From Colwellia maritima (GTDB taxonomy: Bacteria > Pseudomonadota > Gammaproteobacteria > Enterobacterales > Alteromonadaceae): 64,000 bases of DNA. The stretch is taken from positions 1,656,059 to 1,720,058 of the forward strand of contig NZ_JAKKSL010000001.1 of the NCBI RefSeq assembly GCF_022669015.1, written 5' to 3'. The notes below the pieces were generated by a model. It did no database searches. It was not told the DNA's origin and saw only the letters and a list, made by a program, of their open reading frames with translations. Positions 10,180-19,242 of this stretch are shown here, piece by piece; position 1 is the first letter of the stretch, and each line of letters opens with the position of its first letter. The position numbers and the translations under genes are program-made.

Positions 10180-11542
10180 ATGTTTGAGTTTTTATGGAAT
10201 TTAGCCTCTTTTGTTATAGCGCTAGGTATTTTAGTTACAGTCCATGAATATGGTCACTTTTGGGTGGCACGTAAAAATGGCGTAAAAGTAGAGCGCTTTT
10301 CAGTAGGTTTTGGCAAGGCACTATGGCGTAAAAAGGCTGCTGATGGTACTGAATATGTTGTCGCAATGATTCCACTTGGCGGCTATGTAAAGATGCTTGA
10401 TGAACGTGTTGATGATGTGTCGGAGCAAGATAAAGATAAAACCTTCAATTCGAAGTCTATTTATCAACGCATTGCCATTATTGCGGCGGGACCCTTAGCT
10501 AACTTTGCTTTCGCGATATTTGCCTTTTATTTAATGTTTTTAATTGGTGTGCCAAGTATTAAGCCAATCATTGGTGATATTACTCCAGGATCAATAGCCG
10601 CTATTGCTCAAGTGCCTAACGATGCCGAGATTGTTGAGGTAGCAGGTAATCAAACACGTAATTGGCAAGACGTGAATTTGGCGCTAGTTGGTGAAATAGG
10701 CTCAGACTCTATCATTATAAAAGCTAAAGGTAATAATAGCCAATATGCCAAAAGCTACGAATTAACAACTAAAGATTGGGAGTTTTCACCCGAAAAACAA
10801 TCATCGTTAACGAGCTTAGGTATTACGCCGTATCGACCAAAAGTATATAATGAATTAGCGCGTATTGGCAAAGATAGCCCCGCAGAAGAAGGTGGTTTAC
10901 AAGCAGGTGACAAACTTATCGCTTTAAACAGTGAAACATTAGAAGAAGGGTGGCTTGATTTTTCAAAAAAAATAAAGCTTTACCCAAATCAAACGGTAAC
11001 TATTACCGTTGAACGTCTTCGGAAAATTACAAGTATTAGAGATAACACCAAAAGGTGTTGAGCAAAATGGTAAATTGATTGGTTATTTAGGTGTTTCACC
11101 TAAAACTGATAGCCGGCCAGACGAGTATCAAATTAACATTAGTTATGGATTATTTTCTGCCGTAGGAGAAAGTATTAAACGTACATGGAATTTAGTTACG
11201 TTGAGTTTTGATATGATCGGAAAATTAATCACAGGTGATGTTTCCGTAAAAAATTTGAGTGGGCCAATTGCAATAGCGCAAGGAGCAGGTGACAGTGCAG
11301 GGTATGGTTTTGTATATTTTTTAGGCTTTTTGGCGCTAATTAGTATTAATTTAGGAATTATTAACCTTTTACCCTTACCAATACTTGATGGCGGACACTT
11401 ACTCTATTATCTTATAGAGCTTTTGACAGGAAAACCGGTTCCTGAGAATGTCCAAGAAGTCGGATTTAAGTTTGGCGCTTTAGCTTTATTGCTATTAATG
11501 GGTATAGCATTGTTTAATGATTTTAGCCGGGTATTGAATTAA
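10180..11542 (+). CDS. rseP: Site-2 zinc protease RseP (one apparent frameshift)
   Basis: Inner-membrane protease that cleaves the anti-sigma factor RseA in the sigma-E envelope stress pathway. HEYGH (residues 22-26) is the zinc site; PDZ regions follow; LPLPILDGGH near the C-terminus supplies the third ligand. The reading frame breaks at 11017-11022 (CTTCGG) after VTITVER and resumes as GKLQVLEITPKG. Removing one base restores about 453 residues, the normal length. The break fits an original codon pair GCN-GGA, so it is probably an assembly error and not a pseudogene. It lies between dxr and bamA, as expected. Confidence 0.9.
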
Positions 11543-11628
11543 AAATACTTGATGGTGAGTGTTGTAGCTTTTGTCTTAATTAAAGCTTATAGCACTTTTG
11601 CATTATAGTGATGAATGGGTATTACATT

Positions 11629-11668
11629 GTTAAGTGAGTTTGATTGAGGTTAAGTGAGTTTGATTGAG
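11629..11668 (+). repeat. Tandem 20-bp duplication upstream of bamA
   Basis: Two perfect head-to-tail copies of GTTAAGTGAGTTTGATTGAG lie in the 220-base gap before bamA. They may alter spacing in the bamA promoter region or be a replication slippage product. Confidence 0.85.
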
Positions 11669-11762
11669 TTTTGAAGTGAAGATAGTAGGTTAATTGTAGG
11701 CTTTAGGTTTTAAATCTAGCTCCTAAGTGTAGAAACTAAAAGAAGTAATAAAGTAAACATTT

Positions 11763-14237
11763 ATGATAATTAAAAAATTAGCCTTTGCCGTATTACTAGG
11801 CGCTTTAGGTACAACAACACAGGCAGCCGAAGAATTTCAGGTTGAAGATATCGAAGTCAAAGGCTTACAACGTGTTGCGTTAGGCGCAGCATTAACACAT
11901 ATTCCTTTTAACGTCGGCGATAATTTAAATAAATTTAGAGTTTCCCAGTCAATTAAATCTTTATATAAATCTGGTCACTTTAATGATATTCGCGTGTATC
12001 GTGATGGTAACCGTATTATTTACCGTGTAAGAGAACGTGAAACAATCAGTGAAATCACTTTTGATGGTAATAGTGATTTAAAAGATGAGCAGTTAACTGA
12101 AAGTTTAGATGGTAGTAATATACGTGTTGGTGAAACATTAGATCGAACTGTTATTTCAGGCATTGAGATGGGATTGGAAGATTTCTATCATAGTGTGGGA
12201 AAATATAATGCCGATGTTACAACCACAATCACTCATCTACCTCGTAATCGGGTAAATTTAGAATTTAAATTTTCTGAAGGCGATGCAGCCGCGCTTAAAC
12301 AAATTAATTTAATCGGTAACGAAGTTTTTACTGATGCTCAGGTGCTTGATAAGATAGAACTTACGTTCGACTCGCCATGGTGGAATTTTATGGCGCAAGA
12401 TCGATACCAAAAGCAAACGTTACAAGGTGATATGGAAACTATCAGTAGCTACTATTTGGATCGAGGATATTTGCGTTTTAAAGTAGATTCTACACAAGTG
12501 TCTATGACACCGGACAAAGAATCAGTCTATATCGCGTTAAATGTTACTGAAGGTGAAACTTACACTATCAGTGAAGTAGAGTTTATTGGTGATATGGCCG
12601 GCTTTGATCAAACCATTAAAGCGATAAATCCATTGCAAGCCGATAGGCTTTATAATGGTGCTGAAGTGACGTATACCGAAGAAGTTATTAGTAAGTTTCT
12701 TGGTCGATTTGGTTATGCTTATCCTAAAGTAACTACCATCCCTGAAATTAATGATGAAGACCATACAGTTAAGTTGGCTATATCCATTGATCCTGGTAAA
12801 CGTATCTATGTGAATAAAGTTAACTTTAGTGGCAATCATGTTACTGCTGATAGGGTATTACGCCGTGAATTGAGACAAATGGAGGGTGCTTGGCTATCCA
12901 ACAACATGGTTGAACACTCTAAAGCACGTTTATCTCGATTACCTTACATGGAAACGGTGGAATTTGAGACTAATCAAATTGCCGGTGAAGAAGATTTAGT
13001 GAATGTAGACTTTACTGTAAAAGAACAAGCGTCTGGTTCTTTTACTGCGGGTATTGGTTATGGTGACTCAACTAAGTTAAGTTTAAATGCGGGTATACAA
13101 CAAAATAACTTTTTGGGTACCGGTAACCGTTTGGGCTTTAATATCAATACTAATACATATTCAAAAAGTGCTACGTTTTCTTTTACTGACCCTTACTTTA
13201 CCGTTGATGCAGTCTCTTTAGGTGGGCAAATATTTTATCAAGCGTTTGATGCGGGACAAGCTAATCTAGAACAATACAATAACAAAACTTATGGTATCGG
13301 TCTTAACTGGGGATTCCCAATTAACGAGTATATACGACTTGGTTTTGGTGTAGGCTTTAAGAGTAATAGTATTACGTCATTAGAAACTTATGAACAGATC
13401 CAAACTTTTTACGATTTGCACTCAGAGTCAGATAATCCAGGCACGTTAAAAACATTAAATAATTATGATGTTAATGCCAATATTTCTCGCTCAACATTGA
13501 ACCGAGGAACCTTTCCATCGGCGGGTTCATCTCAACAATTATCGTTCAAGATGACGACACCTAACACCTCGGATGTTCAGTATTTTAAAGTGAACTTTGA
13601 TAGTAAGTTTTATTTTCCGCTAACACGTGATCAGCGTTGGACAGTCTTGACGCGTTTACAGTTAGGTTATGGTAATGGCTACGGTGAAGTCAATGGTAAT
13701 GATCAGTTACTTCCTTTTTGGGAAAACTTTAGGGCCGGTGGTTCAGATACACTACGTGGCTTTGAAAACAATACTGTTGGCCCGAGAGCAATATATCGTT
13801 TTCCAACAACGATTGGTGGAACACCTAATGCAACAGGAAGCAGTGCTTGTTGTTTAGGTCCTGATCATGATTATATTCGAGCATCTACACGTAGTGTAGG
13901 GGGGAATGCAATTGCTGTTGGTGGGATTGAATTAATTGTTCCTACGCCATTCTTGGATGAAGGCTACTCTAACAGTGTTCGTACTAGTTTTTTTGTTGAC
14001 GTTGGTAATGTTTGGGATACTGAATTTGATATGAAAGACTACCAAGATTTAGCGGACGTGGAATTTGACAAAATTGGTGATTATTCAGAAGTTGAGCGTT
14101 ATCGTGCATCGGGTGGACTATCCATTCAGTGGTTATCACCTATGGGGCCGATGATATTTAACTTTGCTAAAACAATTAAGAAAGAGAAAGACGATGATAC
14201 ATCTTTCTTTAGCTTTAATATTGGTAAAACATTTTAA
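11763..14237 (+). CDS. bamA: Outer-membrane protein assembly factor BamA
   Basis: The Omp85 core of the BAM machine that inserts beta-barrel proteins. The 824 residues begin with a signal peptide (cleavage near TQAA, residue 21-22), followed by five POTRA domains (to about residue 425) and a C-terminal barrel. FRAGGSDTLRGF is the conserved barrel loop-6 region (VRGF/LRGF motif), and the chain ends in a C-terminal Phe. skp follows, as in E. coli. Confidence 0.96.
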   Translation: MIIKKLAFAVLLGALGTTTQAAEEFQVEDIEVKGLQRVALGAALTHIPFNVGDNLNKFRVSQSIKSLYKSGHFNDIRVYRDGNRIIYRVRERETISEITFDGNSDLKDEQLTESLDGSNIRVGETLDRTVISGIEMGLEDFYHSVGKYNADVTTTITHLPRNRVNLEFKFSEGDAAALKQINLIGNEVFTDAQVLDKIELTFDSPWWNFMAQDRYQKQTLQGDMETISSYYLDRGYLRFKVDSTQVSMTPDKESVYIALNVTEGETYTISEVEFIGDMAGFDQTIKAINPLQADRLYNGAEVTYTEEVISKFLGRFGYAYPKVTTIPEINDEDHTVKLAISIDPGKRIYVNKVNFSGNHVTADRVLRRELRQMEGAWLSNNMVEHSKARLSRLPYMETVEFETNQIAGEEDLVNVDFTVKEQASGSFTAGIGYGDSTKLSLNAGIQQNNFLGTGNRLGFNINTNTYSKSATFSFTDPYFTVDAVSLGGQIFYQAFDAGQANLEQYNNKTYGIGLNWGFPINEYIRLGFGVGFKSNSITSLETYEQIQTFYDLHSESDNPGTLKTLNNYDVNANISRSTLNRGTFPSAGSSQQLSFKMTTPNTSDVQYFKVNFDSKFYFPLTRDQRWTVLTRLQLGYGNGYGEVNGNDQLLPFWENFRAGGSDTLRGFENNTVGPRAIYRFPTTIGGTPNATGSSACCLGPDHDYIRASTRSVGGNAIAVGGIELIVPTPFLDEGYSNSVRTSFFVDVGNVWDTEFDMKDYQDLADVEFDKIGDYSEVERYRASGGLSIQWLSPMGPMIFNFAKTIKKEKDDDTSFFSFNIGKTF

Positions 14238-14362
14238 ATATATACATAGTCTTGCTACTGAGTAAACTTTACCTAGTAAACAATAGCACTTAGCTGTTAA
14301 ATTAACCTATGTGCATAAAAGATATTTCAATTTAAATACAAAAAAGACAAGAGGAAAATACA

Positions 14363-14881
14363 TTGAACAAATTTATTAAATCTATGGTTATTACCGCAAC
14401 AGCATCAACTATGTTACTCGCAAGTAGTGCAATGGCTTTCGAACAAAAAATTGCTGTAGTTAATATGCAAGAAGCCATGAGCCAAATTCCTCAAGCTGCT
14501 GTTTTAATGCAAACTTTAGAAGCAGAATTTAAGGATGAAAAAGGCGTGATCGAACAACTTCAAAAAGATTTAACTTTTGAAGACGAAAACTTAAAACGTA
14601 ATGGCTCTTTAATGAGTGAAAAAGAAAAAACTGATCTGCAAAATAAAATGGCGGGTTTATATCAACAATACCAAGTAAAAGTTAAAGAATTTCAACAAAA
14701 AGTTTCAGTTCGTAAAAACGAAGAAACTAATAAATTATTAGCGTTAGTTACTCAAGCGGTTGATAATATTTCAGCTAAAAATAATTATGATCTAGTACTT
14801 GCAAAACAAGCAGTTGTATTTTCAAAGCCTGCTACTGATATCACTGTTAAAGTGGTTGAGCAAGTAAGTAAACTTAAATAA
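14363..14881 (+). CDS. skp: Periplasmic chaperone Skp/OmpH
   Basis: Holds unfolded outer-membrane proteins in the periplasm for BamA. The 172 residues start with a TTG codon after AAGAGGAAA. A signal peptide ends near SSAMA (residue 25). The middle is a lysine/glutamate-rich coiled coil (about residues 50-120), typical of the jellyfish-shaped trimer. Confidence 0.92.
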   Translation: MNKFIKSMVITATASTMLLASSAMAFEQKIAVVNMQEAMSQIPQAAVLMQTLEAEFKDEKGVIEQLQKDLTFEDENLKRNGSLMSEKEKTDLQNKMAGLYQQYQVKVKEFQQKVSVRKNEETNKLLALVTQAVDNISAKNNYDLVLAKQAVVFSKPATDITVKVVEQVSKLK

Positions 14882-14884
14882 TTT

Positions 14885-15931
14885 ATGACTTATACTCTTG
14901 CTGAAATAGCAACACATATACAAGCTGAGTTAATTGTTAAGCATGACACACAGTGTTCTGCGGATAGTCATATTATTAGTTTAGCAACACTGGCAAATGC
15001 TAAGCAGGGCAATGTTGCTTTCTTAGCAAATAAAAAATATATTTCACAGCTTAGTGATACTCGTGCTAGTGCAGTGATTATCTCTCCTGACATGCTAGAA
15101 CAATGTCCTGTTAATGCATTAGTAATGGATAACCCTTATATGGGGTATGCTATATTAGCTAACTTACTTGATACAACACCGAACATTGCTGAAGGGATAC
15201 ATGTTAGTGCTGTGATAGCTAATGATGTAACCCTAGGTGAAAATGTGAATATTGGTGCTAATGCCGTTATTGAGTCAGGTGTTAAGCTAGAAGATAATGT
15301 TAGTATTGGTGCGGGTTGTTTTATTGGAAAAAATACAACAATTGGCAAAGGTACCCGCCTTTGGGCAAATAGTAGTATCTATCATAATGTCATTATTGGT
15401 GAAGACTGTTTAATTCAAGCGAATACGGTTATTGGCTCTGACGGTTTTGGTTATGCTCCAGTAAATGCACAATACAAATGGCATAAAATACCTCAATTAG
15501 GGCGTGTTGTTATTGGTGACCGTGTTGAAATTGGGGCAAGTACTACTATCGATAGAGGTGCCCTGGAAGATACGATCATTAAAGACGGAGTTATACTCGA
15601 TAACCAAATTCAAATAGCGCACAATGTTGTTATTGGTGAAAATACTGCCATGGCGGCTTGTAGCGTTATTGCCGGCAGTACCGTGGTAGGAAAAAATTGT
15701 ACCATAGCCGGGCTTGTTGGTATTAATGGGCATATAAATATCACGGATAACTGTACTTTTACAGGTATGGCTATGGTTACAAAAGATATTTCTACACCTG
15801 GTGTTTATTCTTCAGGTATGCCTGCAGCCCCTAATAAGGAATGGAATAGAACCAATGCACGGGTAAAACGCTTAGATAGTTTAACCCAACGTGTCAAAGC
15901 ATTAGAAAAAGAATTCGAAAATAATAATTAG
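14885..15931 (+). CDS. lpxD: UDP-3-O-acylglucosamine N-acyltransferase
   Basis: Third step of lipid A synthesis, adding an N-linked hydroxyacyl chain. The 348 residues contain an N-terminal uridine-binding domain, then hexapeptide repeats forming a left-handed beta helix (from about residue 110), with GSDGFGYAP and IAHNVVIG (catalytic His). It lies 3 bases after skp. One oddity: GINGH near residue 283, where the family usually has GIAGH or GIVGH. The underlying AATGGG at 15725-15730 could be a corrupted GCTGGG. Confidence 0.96.
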   Translation: MTYTLAEIATHIQAELIVKHDTQCSADSHIISLATLANAKQGNVAFLANKKYISQLSDTRASAVIISPDMLEQCPVNALVMDNPYMGYAILANLLDTTPNIAEGIHVSAVIANDVTLGENVNIGANAVIESGVKLEDNVSIGAGCFIGKNTTIGKGTRLWANSSIYHNVIIGEDCLIQANTVIGSDGFGYAPVNAQYKWHKIPQLGRVVIGDRVEIGASTTIDRGALEDTIIKDGVILDNQIQIAHNVVIGENTAMAACSVIAGSTVVGKNCTIAGLVGINGHINITDNCTFTGMAMVTKDISTPGVYSSGMPAAPNKEWNRTNARVKRLDSLTQRVKALEKEFENNN

Positions 15932-15987
15932 ATTATAGTTAAGTATAATAATAGCCGCAAAGGCAACATAAAATAACGCAAACCTAG

Positions 15988-16017
15988 GTACTAATTTATT
16001 AACTCATTAATTAGTAC
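15988..16017 (+). other. Stem-loop between lpxD and fabZ
   Basis: A perfect 9-bp stem, GTACTAATT with AATTAGTAC, encloses a 12-base AT-rich loop, 23 bases upstream of the fabZ start. No T run follows, so it is more likely an mRNA processing or translation-modulating hairpin than a terminator. Confidence 0.5.
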
Positions 16018-16040
16018 AAGCCACTGAAAGGAACAATCCA

Positions 16041-16508
16041 TTGGACTCTCTTGATATAAACAGAATAGCAAAACCCATATTACTAAATGAAATAAAAGAG
16101 CTGATCCCGCATCGATACCCCATGCTACTTGTAGATAAAGTAGTTGATCACGAACCCTATAAAAGTTTACATGCAATTAAAAATGTTACCATTAACGAAC
16201 CTGTTTTTACTGGACATTTTCCTGATGCTGCTATTTTCCCTGGTGTATTAATTTTAGAAGCATTAGCACAAGCAACGGGCATACTTGGCTTTAAAAGCAG
16301 TGAAGGTCGAGAAGGAAACGAAATGTATCTTTTCGCTTCTATTGATAAAGCACGTTTCAAACAACCTGTTGTACCAGGAGACACCATGCATCTTCATGTT
16401 GAATTTATTAAAGAAAGACGTGGTATGTGGAAATTCTATGGCGAAGCAAAAGTTGATGGTAAAGTTGTTTGTTCCGCTGAGCTTATGTGTGCAAAACGAA
16501 AACTTTAA
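16041..16508 (+). CDS. fabZ: 3-hydroxyacyl-[ACP] dehydratase FabZ
   Basis: Dehydrates hydroxyacyl-ACP in fatty acid elongation and competes with LpxA for hydroxymyristoyl-ACP. The 155 residues carry HRYPMLLVD and [20 protein letters not shown] (catalytic His and Glu). The start is TTG at 16041 behind GAAAGGAAC. It sits between lpxD and lpxA as in related genomes. Confidence 0.96.
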   Translation: MDSLDINRIAKPILLNEIKELIPHRYPMLLVDKVVDHEPYKSLHAIKNVTINEPVFTGHFPDAAIFPGVLILEALAQATGILGFKSSEGREGNEMYLFASIDKARFKQPVVPGDTMHLHVEFIKERRGMWKFYGEAKVDGKVVCSAELMCAKRKL

Positions 16509-16529
16509 ATATTAGGTTAAAAAACATCT

Positions 16530-17301
16530 ATGATTCATCCTCAAGCCATTGTTGAACCCGGCGCTATTATTGGTAAAAATGTAACTATCGGTCCGTGGAC
16601 TCATATAGCAAGCAATGTTGTCATTGGTGATAATTGCCAAATTAGTTCGCATGTTGTTATTAATGGACCGACTAAAATAGGCAAAGGTAACCGTATATTC
16701 CAATTTGCCAGTATAGGTGAAGATTGCCAAGATTTAAAATATCTTTGGTGAACCTACTGAGCTGATTATTGGCGATGATAATATCTTTCGTGAATGTTGT
16801 ACTATTCACCGAGGTACATTGCAGGATAATAGCCTAACGAAAATTGGTAGTAACAATTTATTTATGGCTTATACTCATGTTGCACATGATTGTATAGTAG
16901 GGAATCATTGTATTATGGCAAACAATGCGTCAATTGCAGGACATGTGCATGTTGGTGATCATGTCATCATCGGTGGTATGTCAGGAGTTCATCAATTTTG
17001 CCATATTGGTGCGCACAGTTTTATTGCGGCAAATGCATTAGTATTAAAAGATGTTCCGGCTTATGTAATGGCCTCTGGTCATCCGGCTAAACCCTTTGGT
17101 TTGAATAGCGAAGGCTTAAAACGACGTGGCTTTGATAGTGGTATTATTTTATCAATTAAACGTGCGTATAAAGAAATTTACCGTAAAAAACAATCAATTG
17201 ACGATGCATTAATGGCGATATCAGCACAAGGGGAGTCCTCCCCAGAACTTGAGCTTTTTACGCATTCTATAGAAAAATCAACACGCGGTATTATCAGATA
17301 A
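16530..17301 (+). CDS. lpxA: UDP-N-acetylglucosamine acyltransferase LpxA (one apparent frameshift)
   Basis: First committed step of lipid A synthesis. The hexapeptide beta-helix repeats start at once ([18 protein letters not shown]). The catalytic segment [10 protein letters not shown] and the C-terminal GLKRRGF and RGIIR are present. The frame is lost at 16743-16748: after QDLKY the sequence reads CTTTGGTGAA, where the family has YAGEPT, i.e. GCTGGTGAA. One extra base explains it, and 256 residues result. An essential gene with a clean one-base fault suggests a sequencing artefact. Confidence 0.92.
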
Positions 17302-17359
17302 TATTATAGGTAGTGCAGTTTTATAGTGCTAAATTCTTGGGTTTAGCTCCTAGAAACTC

Positions 17360-18571
17360 ATGATTATAATTACAGGCAAAAAGATAAACCCAGGAGCTAA
17401 CCCGGTGTCATCAACCTTAACGACTAATACATTATCTCCTGTTTTTGCCATCGTTGTAGGCGAGCATTCAGGGGATACCCTTGGTCTTGGTTTAATGCAA
17501 GTATTAAAAACAGACTATCCCGATGCACAGTTTATTGGTATTGGCGGCGCTAAAATGGAAAAGCTTGGTTTTGAAAGCTTATTTGCTATGGAAGAGCTCG
17601 CAGTTATGGGGATTGTTGAAGTACTTGGTCGTATTCATCGCTTGCTTTATGTAAGAAAATCCCTTGTACATCACTTCATCCAGAATAGACCTGATGTATT
17701 TATTGGTATTGATGCTCCAGATTTTAATATTGGTTTAGAATTACGTCTTAAGGAACAGGGCATCAAAACTATTCATTATGTTAGCCCTTCTGTTTGGGCA
17801 TGGCGTGAAAAACGTATTTTCAAAATAGCAAAAGCTACTGACATGGTGCTCTCGTTATTACCTTTCGAAAAAGATTTTTATGATAAACATCAGGTGCCTT
17901 GTACTTTTGTTGGGCATCCACTTGCTGACGATATCCCTATGGTAAGTGATAAAAAACAGGCGAGAGATCAACTCAGCCTTCCTATTGAAAATAAAATTCT
18001 AGCACTAATGCCAGGTAGTCGAGGAGGGGAGTTATCCCGTTTACTTGAACCTTTTTTACAAAGTGCTGTTCAATTGCAAAAAGAAGATGAAACCTTACTT
18101 TTCGTTGCGCCTATGGTCAGCGAAAAACGTGCTGAACAATTTAGTAAACTTAAGCTCCAATTCGCACCCAATTTAAAAGTACAGGTCATTATTGACCAAA
18201 CGCAAGCGGTGATGGCGGCAAGTGATTGTTTGTTGACGGCATCAGGCACTGTGACGTTAGAAGCAGCCCTAATTAAAAGGCCCATGGTGATATGTTATAA
18301 GTTTACGTTGTTGACTTATCTTTTGGCAAAATGGTTAGTAAAACTGAAATGGTTTTCTTTGCCTAATTTATTAGCGAATAAAACCTTAGTGCCAGAGTTA
18401 TTACAAGATGAGGTATGTTCTGAAAAAATTATACCTTTAGTTAAAGCGCGTTTATATCATGATCAAACTCAATTGAATGATAGTTTTAATACGATTCATC
18501 AACAGTTAAAATGTAATGCAAGCAAACAAGCAGCCAAGGCAGTGATTGATTTACTCAATACACCTAATTAA
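17360..18571 (+). CDS. lpxB: Lipid-A-disaccharide synthase
   Basis: Glycosyltransferase joining UDP-diacylglucosamine and lipid X at the inner membrane. Recognisable: VVGEHSGDTLG, VFIGIDAPDFN, HYVSPSVWAWR, PGSRGGEL and ASGTVTLEA. The family N-terminal motif is normally AGE-SGD; here the alanine is valine (GTAGG at 17456-17460), which fits a corrupted GCTGG. The listed start adds about 26 residues before the core; an internal start such as the GTG at 17405 is possible. It precedes rnhB and dnaE. Confidence 0.93.
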   Translation: MIIITGKKINPGANPVSSTLTTNTLSPVFAIVVGEHSGDTLGLGLMQVLKTDYPDAQFIGIGGAKMEKLGFESLFAMEELAVMGIVEVLGRIHRLLYVRKSLVHHFIQNRPDVFIGIDAPDFNIGLELRLKEQGIKTIHYVSPSVWAWREKRIFKIAKATDMVLSLLPFEKDFYDKHQVPCTFVGHPLADDIPMVSDKKQARDQLSLPIENKILALMPGSRGGELSRLLEPFLQSAVQLQKEDETLLFVAPMVSEKRAEQFSKLKLQFAPNLKVQVIIDQTQAVMAASDCLLTASGTVTLEAALIKRPMVICYKFTLLTYLLAKWLVKLKWFSLPNLLANKTLVPELLQDEVCSEKIIPLVKARLYHDQTQLNDSFNTIHQQLKCNASKQAAKAVIDLLNTPN

Positions 18572-18612
18572 ATCCTTTCAACTGAACAAAGCTTAATAAA
18601 ATAAGAATTGAT

Positions 18613-19242
18613 ATGGCTAAAAAAATAATCTTTCCTGAATTTGAATACCCTATTGCATATTGTATTGCCGGAGTAGATGAGGTGGGCAGAGGACCACTTG
18701 TTGGTGATGTGGTGACTGCTGCGGTAATTTTAGATCCTGATAATCCTATTAATGGCTTGAGAGATTCAAAAAAGTTATCTGAAAAAAAGCGTTTATTACT
18801 TAGTGAAGAAATTAAAGAAAAATCTATTGCATGGTCAATAGGCAGAGCGAGTCCTGAGGAAATTGATACCTTAAATATTCTCCATGCCACTATGCTTGCA
18901 ATGCAACGTGCTGTACAAGGGTTAAGTGTCACGCCTGATTATGTGCTAGTTGATGGAAATCGAACGCCAACATTTACCGGTAAGGAAGAACCAATAAGGA
19001 GCCAAGCTGTTGTTAAAGGTGATGATCGTGTTGATGAAATAAGTGCTGCTTCGATAATAGCAAAAGTTGCTAGGGATAATGAAATGATAGCGCTCGATAA
19101 ATTATATCCACAATATGGCTTTGCTAAACACAAAGGTTATCCAACAAAAATGCATTTGGAAAAAATTATTGAGTATGGCGTGTTAGATTGCTACCGACAG
19201 AGCTTTAAGCCTGTTGCTCGGGTATTAGGTCAAATCAAATGA
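18613..19242 (+). CDS. rnhB: Ribonuclease HII
   Basis: Cuts RNA in RNA-DNA hybrids and removes misincorporated ribonucleotides. Catalytic acidic residues are visible in [16 protein letters not shown] and YVLVDGN, with [13 protein letters not shown] and [11 protein letters not shown]. The 209 residues match the family. Its stop overlaps the dnaE start (ATGA), indicating coupling. Confidence 0.97.
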   Translation: MAKKIIFPEFEYPIAYCIAGVDEVGRGPLVGDVVTAAVILDPDNPINGLRDSKKLSEKKRLLLSEEIKEKSIAWSIGRASPEEIDTLNILHATMLAMQRAVQGLSVTPDYVLVDGNRTPTFTGKEEPIRSQAVVKGDDRVDEISAASIIAKVARDNEMIALDKLYPQYGFAKHKGYPTKMHLEKIIEYGVLDCYRQSFKPVARVLGQIK

